Position numbers and translations under genes: made by a program. Shown piece by piece: positions 1-11,752 of a stretch of 64,000 nucleotides of DNA. Positions within the stretch are counted from its first letter, which is position 1, and each line of letters starts with the position of its first letter. The stretch lies in contig NC_064614.1 in NCBI RefSeq assembly GCF_023898315.1, positions 74,350,501 to 74,414,500 of the forward strand, given 5' to 3'. Source of the stretch: Schistocerca nitens (lineage: Eukaryota > Arthropoda > Insecta > Orthoptera > Acrididae). The notes under the pieces were generated by a model. It ran no database searches and was not told the DNA's origin. It was given only the letters and a program-made list of their open reading frames with translations.

Positions 1-573
1 ACTGATGATGGTCGAAGAAGAGAGGATATAAAAAGTAGAATGGCAATGGCAAGGAAAGTGTCAGGAAGAGAAGAGAAATTTGTTAACATCGAGTATATAT
101 TTAAGTGTCAGGATGTCTTTTCCGGAAGTATTTGTATGGAGTGTAGCCATGTATGGAATTGAAACAGGGACGAGAAATAGTTAGGACAAGAAGAGAACAG
201 AAGCTTTCGAAATGTGGTGCTACAGAGGAATGCTGAGGATTGGATGGGTAGATCACATAACTAGTGAGGAGGTATTGAATAGAATTGTGGAGAAGAGGAG
301 TTTGTGGCACAACTTGACAAGAAGAAGGGACCGATAGGTAGGACATGTTCTGAGGCATCAAGGGATCACAAATTTAGCGTTGGAGGTTAGCGTTGAGGGT
401 AAGAATCATAGAGGGAGACCAAGAGATGAATACACTAAGCAGATTCAGAAGGATGTAGGCTGCAGTAAGTACTGAGAGATGAAGAAACTTGCACAGTATG
501 GAGTAGCATGGAGAGCTGCATCAAACTAGTTTCAGGACTGAATACCACCACCACAACAACAACAACAACAACA
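1..573 (+). mobile_element. RTE-like non-LTR retrotransposon, 3' end (cut by window edge)
   Basis: This is the last ~570 bases of a LINE on the plus strand. It encodes the degenerate C-terminal region downstream of the reverse transcriptase, then the untranslated tail, and ends in a CAA-repeat tail at about 549-573. It matches the opposite-strand element at 33.2-33.9 kb through most of its length (shared blocks around the arginine-rich RMAMARK-type segment and the 3' tail), so both belong to one family. Several stop codons and frameshifts show it is dead. The 5' side is either truncated or lies outside the window. Assignment to the RTE clade rests on recognising the family; the CAA tail and lack of poly(A) fit that. 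Confidence 0.8.
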
Positions 574-1965
574 TTCTTTGGGGTACGATTGCAAATCAGG
601 ATGAACCTGCTACTCGGAGTATTGAAATGGTGACCATACGAGAAATTCTACAAGTGTGCGATAGCCTATACTCGCTGACAGGCGTAGTTAACACAGGTTC
701 CTTTTAAATTTCCTTTACGAAATTTAAAACAAGTGATTCTGAAAATTGAATAGCATCCGTTTTCTGCTGACTCTGTACGTACGCTCGAGCATCCCTGATG
801 TCTGCAGATCGGTAGAGGCTGCAAGGCAAGCTACATCCCGAGTGACGGCTGGCCATTAATCACATTACCGCCGGACGGCCGCTGACGGACAAGAGATAAG
901 CCACTGGTGCACAAACAGCAGAGCCCGGAAAACAAACAGCCGCTGGTCCCGGCGTGCCATCAAAATACCGGGACACGCGGCTCCTGGTCCCTGTCAAACG
1001 CCTAGGTGCGTAGCCACTGTCCAGATGCTCCGAGCAGGTGCTTCCATGTCAGAACGTAGCACACGACCAGTTTTAAGGCGGCACTTCAGTCAGCTTTTCC
1101 TACTGTGTCTCAATTTTAGACCTCGCCTCTGATAGAGAATTGATCAGAATGAATCATAATGAGTTCAGGAACTACAAAGGCCACTGTACAGTGAAAAGCT
1201 ACTGAATTCTTCGTTTATGTGTAAATAAGTTTTTGCAAGTCACGTCTCAAGTTGTGTCGACCAGTGTGCGATTTGCAGGGGGGGATGGAGGGATTTCCCC
1301 CCTCTGGATCAGACCATCCCTTCCTCTGGTTTTAGTTTATGCATCCCAACCTGGGATGTTTATTTCCCACGCACTGGAGTAAAACTTTACACATAATTTA
1401 AATTTGTGGAGCCGAACATTGAAAGTTTTTAATACAGTCTTACGATTAATATGTTTGCTTATTAATTTTGAAAAAGTGTTATGTAGTAGCTAAGCATTTC
1501 AAAACATTTAGAACTAAATCATCATTATCATGTTGTCATTGTTGCTTTCGTGGTGCGTCATCCGTTTACATGCGAGCTTACGAGGGAAGTAGTGTGGCAG
1601 TCATACCGCAGCAGTCGTACCGCAGAGTTGGGTGAGCTGGGGGCTGAAATTCCCACCCGGGCCCTGACACAGGGTGGTGACCCGATACCTGTGGGAACAT
1701 TTACTGGTCGGCCACCTTTTGGCAACGGTATGGCGCAGACTAACGCGCCTGGGACGAAAGCACAAAGTAGCGCGAAGTGAGCAACGGTACTGGTCAGACG
1801 GGATCGGACAGTCTGACTTCACTAGCCGCGAACCATGTGGGTGGAGCTTAACACAGGCTCCCCAGCATAGCGTACTCCAAATTAATCGGTGCCGTGTTTT
1901 CGCTGCCTCGCGTCCGCCAAACACACGGCGATCTTCACACGTTCCCGCTTCAGTAGCTTCACTAG
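574..1965. other. No recognisable gene
   Basis: No coding family is recognised here. A G-rich then C-rich block at about 1276-1320 looks superficially like a transposon terminus, but I could not find its partner. From about 1550 the sequence becomes GC-richer and may be the 5' leader of the hAT element that follows. Short open frames on both strands have no recognisable motif. Confidence 0.6.
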
Positions 1966-2120
1966 TGAGTTGAGTGCGTCCGGGCCTGTAAGAACTACGG
2001 AATTTCAGTATCTCATTCAAGCAAAGCAAAATTTCTGATTTCCTTAAGAGCAATGCATTACCTGATACGTGTACAAACTCTGACAGTCAGGATACTAACA
2101 GTGATGCTAAAAGAGTTAAA
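1966..2120 (+). repeat. Inverted duplication arm A within hAT
   Basis: 155 bp that reappear in reverse complement at 2871-3025 with roughly 95% identity. Both arms are the same length. Confidence 0.9.
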
Positions 2121-2382
2121 ACAGACAGTGAATGTAAAAAAGAAAACGGTAATGATGGTGCTGATACAGGGGAAGACACTGAATCTCTGGTGACTGAAAA
2201 TTGTGACACTTCTCAAGGTAGGAATGGGAGTAACAGTACTCTTGAGATTATAGTATGAAATTGTGTTGCCTTATTACGTTTTCAAAACTGGCAAAAGACT
2301 AAGCCGTGGCTGTCCGTAAATGAAAAAACAACTTAGTAATATGCACAGTGTGTTCACAAGTTCGTGAACTTAAGGTGGAAAG

Positions 2383-2581
2383 CCGGCCGAAGTGGCCGTG
2401 CGGTTAAAGGCGCTGCAGTCTAGAACCGCAAGACCGCTACGGTCGCAGGTTCGAATCCTGCCTCGGGCATGGATGTTTGTGCTGTCCTTAGGTTAGTTAG
2501 GTTTAACTAGTTCTAAGTTCTAGGGGACTAATGACCTCAGCAGTTGAGTCCCATAGTGCTCAGAGCCATTTGAACCATTTT
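2383..2581 (+). mobile_element. tRNA-derived SINE (type 1)
   Basis: It starts with a GC-rich tRNA-like head containing an internal box B (GGTTCGAATCC), followed by a conserved body with GTTAGTTAGGTTTA and AGTCCCATAGTGCTCAGAG, and ends in a short T-rich tail. A 13-bp target-site duplication (TTAAGGTGGAAAG) flanks it at 2370-2382 and 2582-2594. It is inserted in the hAT element, so it is younger than that. Confidence 0.95.
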
Positions 2582-2870
2582 TTAAGGTGGAAAGCAGTGA
2601 ACGTGTGCGTATTGATAACGCGTTTTTAGCTGGTGTTTCTGCCAATAATACCAAAAAACTAAATGATAAAATCGGGGATCATGCAAAGTGCAAATCACAC
2701 ATGAAATGCGTAAAAATCTTGAGTATAAAAAAAAGAAAAGTTTAGAAAAATGCGTGAGTGAAAGTGAAAAGTTGTGGGTAAAGCAGCATCAAGAAAACAT
2801 AATCGCAACTGCTTGGTTGTTCAGATCTGAATCTGTAATAGATAAACAGAAATTATCATTATCACAGAAA

Positions 2871-3025
2871 TTTAACTCTTTTAGCACCAGTGTTAGTATC
2901 CTGACTGTCAGAGTTTGTACACGTATCAGGTAATGCACTGCTCTTAAGGAAATCAGAAATTTTGCTTTGTTTGAATGACATCCTGAAATTCTGTAGTTCT
3001 TACAGGCCCGGACGCACTCAACTCA
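2871..3025 (-). repeat. Inverted duplication arm B within hAT
   Basis: Reverse-complement copy of 1966-2120. It sits where the hAT coding frame should run from the WLFRSES segment into HPAVIELQKLNG, so it appears to replace a short piece of the original coding sequence. Confidence 0.9.
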
Positions 3026-4555
3026 ATCATCATCCTGCAGTAATCGAACTACAAAAGCTTAATGGTTTATGAGTCGATAATATGCTTCATTCTGACCATG
3101 CATGCCGAAATATCATTTTATTTGTAGGAGAAGAAATGAAAAAGAATCTTGCTCAGTTCCTTGCAGAATCGGGTACAAACTTTAGTATCATGATGGACGA
3201 TGGTACAACGGTTTCCAATAAAACTTTTTTAATAATACATTTACGTTTGTCCTTTGAGGGAGTTGCTTGCAATTATTTTTTTGGCATTGTTGAATTAGAA
3301 AGTGGGACAGGAGAATGCATTTTCAGCACACTGTTAGTAGCTCTTGAAAAGTATGGCATTACAAATGATATTTTAGTACACCTTGTAGGTATCGCAACAG
3401 ATGGTGCCTCAACAATGCTTGCTGCTTACAAAGGCGTAGCCGCTCTACAGCGTAGTCATTTACATAAGGATTTAACTGTCGTTCATTGCATGAACCACAA
3501 AATGGAATTAGCTGTCCACAATGTTATGAATGATGTAGCAGTTGTATACCATATACAGGTTTTTTTAGATTCTTTATATTCTGTGTTTTCTCGTTCGCGT
3601 ACGTTGGGTTGCTTCCTCATTTAATGCTGTTCGAGCTTTTCATGAAAGTCACAGTTCTCTTGTCCTTCCTTTTGAAAAACTGAGACATGATGGTTCCTGA
3701 ACAACTCAGGAGCGATCTAAATTTAAAGGTTTACTAAAACATCTCACAAAGTGGTTGCTTGTAATGGAATGATTTATGCTTTATGAGGCCCTAAAGTTCT
3801 ACAAGTATTATCATTCTTTATGCAGAACAGAAGTTGTTCAGTCCTTAAACAAAACAGCAAATTGACCTGGCTATAAGAACTCTTGAAACATTGAAAACAA
3901 ATGACTCGCCACGAATTAGGATGATAGTACAAGAGTTGGAGGAAAAGCGCACATTCAAAGGGGTATTAATTAAACAACCATCTTGTGATGAACATAACAG
4001 ATTTCAGACATTTCGGAACAAACTTTTTCAGTCTTTGGTAGACAATATAAAAACCGCTTTGAAGACCTGGATTTCTTTTCGGGTGTAGCCGTATTAAATT
4101 CAGATACATGGGCTTCAGATGCTTATGAATGTGTGTTTCATGGTGACATGTCAATTTCTCGCTTGTGTAATAAGGTTACTTTTAAATTACGTGAAAGCAC
4201 GTGTGCGTCACTAGTTAAAGATTTTCGAATCTATGGAGAAAATCCTCAACACATGCCCAATTCTGTGAAGGGACTTGTGAAAGCAGTCGAAGTTATACCT
4301 ATATGTACGGCTGAATGTGAACGCGGATTTAGTACCATGAATTTAACACTGACTGATCAGAGAAATCACTTACAAAGTCCGACACTTTCAAATCTACTTT
4401 TCATTTCAATAAATGGACCTCCACTGCACTGCTTCGCTGCAGAAGAATCTGCAGCAAGGTGGATCAAGTCTCAGCACCATAGCGCCCTTGACAGACCAAC
4501 AGACAAACCCTCAAATCTTCAGGAGCAGTCTCATTCATCTCGTCTCTTCAGCTAA

Positions 4556-5035
4556 ACTCTGTAAGTTAAAATGACAATTATACACTGTAGTACTAGCTGA
4601 ACCGGCCACACTTTGCTGTAGCTTTGTCATAATACGATGATTTAACAAATTAACTTCTACTTATAATTTCAGAGTGTTAAAATTAAGCACAAAACAAAAC
4701 AAAAATGTTAATTTTACATTTTATTCATCTCATATTTTAGTATAGTTTGAGTATCGTATATTACATGAATCATTTACAAAGTTGTTAATTAACAACATAT
4801 GAAGTATTATTAATTTTATAAATAAGGTAAATAAACTCGGCATTGCCCGGATGTCTACGTTCCCCTTATGTCCATATCCTTCTTTTCCCACTCCCCACTT
4901 CCTCCTGCTCTTCTCTCTGTGCATCTGCTTTTCTCCTCTATCACCTCCTACCGCCTCCGTCACTCTCCCCTTCGCTAGGGTCAATTTCTCTCCCCCTCTA
5001 AATCAATCTCCTCCTCCACTCTCTTTCTGTCCCTG
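4556..5035. other. No recognisable gene
   Basis: AT-rich to 4840, then a pyrimidine-rich stretch (4850-5040) with repeated CTCC/CTTC runs. Nothing codes recognisably. Confidence 0.6.
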
Positions 5036-5044
5036 TGACATCCA

Positions 5045-5263
5045 ACATTTACATACTGAAAGCAGTAATTTGGGTCTACAATTGCCATAAGGACAACGAT
5101 GAATGTTTTTTTTTTGTAGTTGATGTATTCACTTCCAGTATTCGGAGGATACATAATTTGCACATGTTCGCCATATATGGGTCCTATGCAGTGAGGGAAA
5201 TTCCACTTCACTTCGAAATTTCTTGCTACCTTCTGCCATTCTTCTGTGTCCATTGGAATCTGA
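5045..5263 (-). pseudogene. PIF/Harbinger transposase fragment (HARBI1-like exon)
   Basis: On the minus strand this reads part of the DDE nuclease domain of a PIF/Harbinger element. It has a W-x-x-VA-x-x-FE start, then WNFPHCIGPIYGEHV (family consensus WNFPNCIGAIDGKHV), NTGSEYINYK and the VLMAIVDPNYCFQYVNVGC block. The first catalytic Asp of the usual GAxDGxHV motif is Tyr here, so this copy could not be active. Immediately upstream (plus coordinates 5264 and higher) the minus strand has a pyrimidine-rich tract ending in CAG, which looks like a splice acceptor. The similarity stops abruptly at about 5045. It is a truncated fossil. Confidence 0.8.
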
Positions 5264-6784
5264 AAAGTAAAACATACTCATTACTTTCCCTATTTTTTCA
5301 GACTGATGACACAGAGGACACAGTATCAAAAGATGACTGCGCTGTAGCTCTTGAAGAGCATGTACCTCCCACATAGGTCAAGCACATATTTTCAAATGTT
5401 CTTTTTAAAGCAGCCTTGGGGGATCTAGTATGATAAAAAAAATTAGGTTAAATATATTTCAATTCTTTCAATTTAAATCTGCGTTTCATACTAGAATGTC
5501 GTGTTCCCAGTTTGGCACAGCTTTGCCACAGGAGACACGAAAGCGGTCGAAGACGTCCGTCTTCTGGTCGGCTCCTGATCGTTGTCAGAAGGAGGCTAGT
5601 TTTTGATTACGCAAAGACTTCTCTTATTTGGAAAAGAACAACCCGGATTCTTTTACGTAATCACTACGAATTATATAATCACCTAAGGGACCTTTAATAA
5701 TTAACAATAAAAAATTGCGTTTGCAAGTGAAATCATGAATAAATGGGGCAGCTATGAGTTGTATAGAAGACAAGGAGCGGCCTTCTGTCTGCGACCAGGA
5801 TGCCGCAGTATTCTCTGCTGTAGTAAAGGCTGTTTGACATATATAAAAATAATATGGCATGGAGGTTAAAAAAGTATAAAGGAAAAGTACAGAATAAGAA
5901 ATCTGGTAAACACTAAATATATTCAAACAATTCTCACAAGCAATTAGGGCTCATTTATAAGCAGTATAACTTACATAAGTACTTTTCTAACTGTATGGTG
6001 CGATCAGATTTCAGCCCGTCCTGTGTTAGCTCCTTGGTTCACATTTTTGTCACAAATTAGTCATTACTTTTCTCCTTCCTTCAAGACAATTCTTGCACCG
6101 TTCAACACCTTCATAACAATAACTTGCCGGTTTACAGTATCGAACATAAATTACTCGAATTTTATTAATTAATAATGTTGTCTGCACGCTGGCAAGACCG
6201 CTCACTTTTATGGCTTAAAGTCGACCTTCTTTACACTTTCACATTACAAGCAGAAGTACATTAAAATCTGAAGATCTACAAAAGTTCGTTACTGTCATCT
6301 TTTATTTAGATCAAAGCGGAACGGCAGTTCAGCTTCTGTTAAAATGTTTCTTTGACTGCGCAATCGATGTATTAGCGTCCGCGCTAGATGCACAGCTTTA
6401 CAGTTATGTAAATTATATAAAACAAATGTCTTTCAAAGAATATATCTCATCTCATAAGTTGATCATTTAATATAAAGATAGGTGAATGCCTTTCCAAGGG
6501 TACTCACAGCTTTCATACTACGGAAATCCCAATAATATTACAGGGAGTATGAATAGCAAACTCCGATCATCGAAACATTGGTTGCAAAACACAGCTGTGA
6601 AATTGTATATGTGGGCAATAATAATTGTGACGAATTTGTTCAAACAGAAACAGAAGAGTCGGAATGAATACGATTTTAGAAATAAGTATTTTTAACAGTT
6701 CTTTAATATCCATTTTCATTTGCTTAAAAATGCCAATAAAACATTACTTAAATGAAATCAGTATTGAATATTGCGTGCTTATCT
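5264..6784. other. No recognisable gene
   Basis: AT-rich sequence with scattered short open frames and no recognisable domain. It may include the remainder of the Harbinger element (5264-5700), but nothing diagnostic is seen. Confidence 0.6.
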
Positions 6785-7598
6785 TGTAACCTCCCCACAG
6801 AAAAAATTATTAATGAAATTGAACCACATGTAACCTCCCAACCAAATTATTGTAATTAAATGAAAATGAACCAAGCGTAAACTCCCCACAAAAATAATAA
6901 TTAAATGAATTTTTTATTATTGTAACCTCTGAACAAAATTGGCTGCCAATTATAGTCTCCGTGCAAAAATGCATTCACATTTAATGTTCCCACAAAATTT
7001 TATTCCTAAACCCAGAAATAATAAAAAAAATTCAGTAACCTGGTAAATTTTATGACGACAGCAACGCTGCGCCTCGGCCCTATATTATGAATAAAAAAAA
7101 TTCTTACCTCAATAAAAACTGCAAACATATCTGCTCTTACATAAAAGTTTTCGGCTCAGCTCCGTGCAATGCTGGCCCATGCTTTGTGATTCGTGAAAGG
7201 AATGAATTATTCGTTGGATAACATCTTTAAATTCAAATGAATGCTTTTTTTAAATTACTTTATATTATAAAAATTATTATTGGGGCATTTTTTAAAATAA
7301 ATTAAATGACAATTAATATACATTACTAGATATGCGCAAGGCTGCTTCTTTACCTTCTACAACAATACTCATCCTCCACAGTCCTGACCAGAGGAGGCTG
7401 CCGACACGCGCCGACTACCGCCGACTCACGCAGACTACACAGGACTACTGTCGACTAGCGCAGACAAGCGCAGACTCCTACCGACTACTGCCGACTAGCG
7501 ACAAGCAACAACTAACGACATACAGCTCTCTGGTCAGAGACTCTCCTAAGTCTTGCCTATTGCAGGCAGCGCGTATAGCGCATACCTCACCTCTTACA
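6785..7598 (-). repeat. 3' LTR of the Gypsy element
   Basis: 814 bp with TG..CA ends, aligned end to end with 17486-18305. It is AT-rich with a GC-rich end (7380-7560) containing repeats of a CGACT-type motif. A polypurine tract (AGTGGAGGGTTA on the minus strand, 7599-7610) and a G/C homopolymer lie just inside. Confidence 0.93.
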
Positions 7599-7743
7599 TA
7601 ACCCTCCACTGGGGGGGGGGTCAATAATTTGGCAGCGATGGTGAGTCAATTGGACTTGCCATGAGCAACAAATTTTTCCTAATTAACTAAGTTTACAACC
7701 ACAGAATATATACATATATATATAAGTGCAGAACATAAAATAT

Positions 7744-8202
7744 AGTGCACATGAACTGAGTACAGAAAATATCAAGCAAAGCCAAAATGTGTACACAATG
7801 AGTACAAAACATATTAACAAATGACAAAAAGTGCACACGCACTGTAGTATAGAACATATCAGGAAATCACAAAATGTATAGGCAATGAGTTAAAAAATGA
7901 CAAAAAGTGCACACGCATTGTAGTACAGAACATATCAGGAAATCACAAAATGTATAGGCAATTAGTACAAATCATATTAACAAATGACATAAAGTGCATA
8001 CGCACTGTAAAACTCTTTAGCATTTTTACAACAAATAAACATATCAAGGAGTGAAATAAAGTGCACACGCACTGTATAAGTCTTTAGCATATTTACATAA
8101 TATATCATGGAGTGAAATAAAGTGCACACGCACTGTAGAAGTCTTTAGCATATTTAGGACAACTAATCATATTAACAAATGAAAATGAAGTGCACATGCA
8201 CT
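7744..8202. repeat. Dispersed hairpin repeat AGTGC-ACAC-GCACT
   Basis: Six good copies of the 14-mer (7830, 7916, 7993, 8060, 8121, 8189) and one partial copy (7744), each able to form a 5-bp stem with a 4-base loop. Spacing is 61-86 bp, inside longer imperfect repeats carrying AAATGACAAA, CATATCA and CTTTAGCAT phrases. Confidence 0.85.
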
Positions 8203-8914
8203 GTATATGTCATTATCATTTTACAAGAACTAGGAAAGGAATGGGAAGGATTGCATCATGGTTGTAGCACATTAGGTTGCACGCAGCTGCACTGAAGGTC
8301 CATATCTTTCTACAGAAGCACAACACCAAGTGAGACAATCTGAAGTTCTTTTCCCTGAAGTATTAATCAGTGTAGCCAAAACACTGAAATGTTGTATTAA
8401 TATTCCATGTTATCATTTTGGTAGTACATTAGGTACACCAAACAGTGGGACCATAATAATATCTCCATCGCTCAAGGTGGTGGACAGCATGTCGTGTCAA
8501 CACCACGTTCTTGTAAAGTACACCAACGTAGAGTTAGTGCAAAAACCAAATATAGTGCTCCATGAGCATGCAGATAGACTGGACAAACGGATATTACAGT
8601 AATTTCTGGTAATTAGGTTATAAGGTGAACGACATTAAATCTTATGCAAGTCATCATTGATAATTACACTAGTCTATTAACTGATTTTAAGTAATTCGTG
8701 GCACACATCGCCCAGTTACTGAACATTTCTGTACCATGTATGAAGTATTACAGAATAATGTTCATAAGTTATCTGTTTACAGAGAACATTGGCACTCATT
8801 GGCCAGTTACAAATCATCAGAAGTCATCATTCAAACAGGAGCTAATTCATATATATGGCATGAAAGTGACATAATATAAATTTAAAGTATAAGAAACAGT
8901 GACATTCGTTGGTC

Positions 8915-9106
8915 AGCAAGTATTGAATATTACAAAACTCTTTTCATCATTCAAGTGACATATGACATATTTAAAAATAATTATTGGCACTCATTGGCCA
9001 GTTACTAAACATGTAGCAAGTATTGAATATTACAAAACATTTTTCATCATTCAAGTGACATATGACATATTTAAAAATAATTATTGGCACTCATTGGCCA
9101 GTTACA
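8915..9106. repeat. 100-bp tandem duplication
   Basis: The block beginning AGCAAGTATTGAATATTAC occurs at 8915 and again at 9015, and both copies run through TTGGCACTCATTGGCCAGTTAC with only a few differences. Confidence 0.9.
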
Positions 9107-10913
9107 AGGTATTCATATAGTTTTACAAAACATTATTCAGTATTATTCAGAAGTCATCATTCAAAATAACAGTTAATTATTGGACTAGCATTAATGCATA
9201 AGTCATCATTCAGTATTACTCAGAACTCATCATTCAAGTGACATAGGACATATTTAAAATGTAACACACTGTAACTATTATTCAAGGTCTGTAGTCGACT
9301 AATACATAGACATAATGGATTCAATACAACAGAGAAATTTGTATTATATTTAGAACTAGAAATATATCTTAAACTGGTAGCATTATTTGGTTGTATACTG
9401 GTAATAGTTGGGACTGGTAATAATTTTTTTTTTCTAGCAATGCTTTGTGTTGGGATCGATAGTTAATTGCTGGGGGATGAAAATATTTCCTTTTAACTTA
9501 TTGCTAGAAATAAGGATTAATAACGTCATTCGTCATGAGTCAGCTGTAGCAAGGTTATGAAACAAAGGCAGTATATGTGATCACATTTATAAATGATAGA
9601 CGCAACTGGGTAAAAAAAATGCAAGTACTAGAACAGGTTTAATAAGTAACAGGTTTAGTAAGTATCATGAAAAGCTTCTCCTGGAAAATATACAAAATGG
9701 ATTATTGAGCTGAAAGAAGAAATACATGTTATGCTGAAAAGTAGTGAACTTCGAATTAACAGGTAATGAAACGTGTACTCAATATCTGTGTACTGTTGCT
9801 GTCTTTCCCAAAACATTCAGTCATTATACTATGCGACATAAGACATACCGTCAAAAGGAACTGCAACAAATACTTAAATAACTACATAGCATCTCTTAAC
9901 TAACAGTAAATATATAAACTTCATCATAATTCTCATCTGCGAAGAAAAACTTCATTATCATTACTATCATCACCTGCAAAGGAAAACTTCATTATCCATA
10001 TCACCATAGCTCCATTATTATCATAACCTGTAAAGAAAAACATCATTATCCATATTAGAATATTTTGCATCACTATTCATCATCATTCATTATCATTTGC
10101 AAAAAAGTCACCTCATTATTCATTATACAACTATTCATAGTATAGAATTTCTTATTTCTAGCATATTTCATCACTAAAACTAACATGTGTAGTTCTGTCT
10201 GACAGTCTGCATCAATCGCCTCGTATTCTGAAAGAAAAAAAAATTAGTTAAGACTGCTATCATACGATGTGTATAGTATATTCTTGTTAATGCTTGTTAA
10301 TTCTGATCCATTTACTCTTCGTCACGAGGTATTGCATCTTCTTTCGGTCATTCCGAAGGTGAAATTCCCATTTCTGTTTAATATATTTCTTTTACACGTT
10401 ATTTCTTTCTGAAAATAATGAACAATGATTAATGTCTTGCATTTAAATCATATACCCATTAAGTAAAAGCTGGTTTCTAGTGATATAATTGAGCATACAG
10501 CGTAGCATGACAGAAAACGTAATATGTCAAAAAACATAGACAGTGTTCAGATGCAAAAATGTACACAGAATATCACAATGTAACAGCAAAAAAAAAAAAA
10601 AAAAGTAAAATAATTACGATATTGAGATATCATAAGGCAAAATGTCAAAGTCAACTGGTGTTTGTTATATCGTAAAGATTACATAGTGCATACAAACAAA
10701 ATAGTAAAACAATCATAGCTACATAAAAAATGGAAAATGTGCACGGTCTGATGTGTAACAACAAGAAAAGCGACCTGCTAACCTTACCTTGCCGGGCACT
10801 TGCCAAGAAAAAATACGATAATCATCAGTAAGTGTTCATGTGAATATAATTGCATAAGTGCTCATAAAAAAAATCAGGAAATGGCATTACAGTTTATAAA
10901 TCATAAAGTATGT

Positions 10914-11752
10914 TCATTCAATAAAAGGTATGACGTTGGAGACGTGGTGGTTCCCTTTGGTTTTTCTGGTTCTCAAAGTTTCGACCTGTACTACATTGGG
11001 ATGAGGAATGCTTCGAATTCGATATGGACCTGCATATAGAAGCTCAATTTACTACATCTAGCTTTTCCTCTATTAGATAAATAATGTGTGCGTACTAATA
11101 TCTTCCGTCCAATGTGAAAGTCAGGGCGTGTACAAACCTGTTTTTGCTGTCTTCTCCGGCGCTCTGCGGCACATTTGATGTTGTTCAGCGCAATGTCAAT
11201 TATTTCATGTTGTCGTAGTCGACGAGATGTAGGAAAGGTTACTAATTATTTAATTTTGTTAGGTGGTTCAACATTATTCAGTATAACAGACGGAGATAGC
11301 ATAGTAGATTAATTTGGTATGGAATTAATTACGTCTTGGAATGAGAGTATGTGTGTGTCCCAATCAATATGTTTTTTATGGCGGTATATTCTACACAGTT
11401 TACCACTTTCTTTCATTAATCGTTCACAAGGTTTCGAAGAAGCATGGTACCTGGATATATAGGTCGGAGAAATGTCTCTAGCTCGTAACATACGTGTCCA
11501 TATAGCAGATCGAAACCGTGATCCATTGTCGGAAATTACTTTCAATACATGTCCTACATGAGATAAAAAATGTTTTACAAATGCTTTCGAAACAGTTTTA
11601 GCAGTAACTTTGCGTAACGGAGTGAAGGTAACATATTTTCAAGTGCGTTCAACAGCTATAAAGATGTAGCAAAAACCTCTATTAGTTCTGGGAATCGGAC
11701 CAAAAATGTCTACAGCGGCCATGTGTCTCAATTTACCAGGTACAATGGGATG
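10914..11752 (-). pseudogene. Gypsy integrase core and C-terminus
   Basis: Minus-strand continuation of pol. The integrase catalytic core is readable at 11309-11545 with VISDNGSRFRSAIW (second catalytic Asp) and a PCERLMKE segment where the Glu is expected. The C-terminal part (10914-11040) reads a GPY/F-type module with YAGPYRIRSIPHPNV and ends HHVSNVIPFIE before a TGA at 10914-10916. Stops and frame changes between 11546 and 11752 break the first third of the core. In a live element this enzyme would insert the cDNA into the chromosome. Confidence 0.88.

Larger units (their letters stand above)
1966..4555 (+). pseudogene. hAT-family transposase (KIAA1586-like), broken
   Basis: This is the decayed coding region of a hAT DNA transposon. 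An N-terminal acidic, Ser/Asn-rich stretch reads at 2050-2260. A His/Cys-containing segment at about 2670-2710 is where a BED/TTF-type zinc finger is expected. The RNase-H-like catalytic core is readable at 3082-3624, with IMMDDGTT, GIATDGAS and the VHCMNHKMELAVHN block. The hAT C-terminal dimerisation motif CERGFSTMN reads at about 4315-4340. The three readable blocks (3082, 3891 and 4133 onwards) are in different frames and contain stops, so no protein can be made. A SINE (2383-2581) and an inverted duplication (2871-3025) further disrupt it. Family assignment is from motifs; the element termini were not found. Confidence 0.85.
7599..10913 (-). other. Long non-coding segment between pol and 3' LTR
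   Basis: 3.3 kb of AT-rich sequence with no open frame resembling env or any other known gene. It contains a set of hairpin-forming repeats (7744-8202), a 100-bp tandem duplication (8915-9106) and many short variants of the phrase TCATCATTCAAGTGAC (8820-9240). A poly(A) run of 17 lies at 10588-10604. It lies within the element because pol stops at 10914 and the LTR begins at 7598. It could be a decayed env or accessory region; nothing supports that directly. Confidence 0.7.

Noticed and set aside
1276-1320. hAT terminal inverted repeat (CAGGGGGGGATGG-like)
   Set aside because: No matching inverted end or 8-bp duplication was found downstream of 4555.
1601-2053. 150-codon minus-strand open frame
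   Set aside because: No motif. It overlaps the inverted-duplication arm and the likely hAT leader on the other strand.
2383-2480. tRNA gene
   Set aside because: Box B and a tRNA-like head are present, but they belong to a SINE with a target-site duplication and a long body. The same holds for the other SINE heads.
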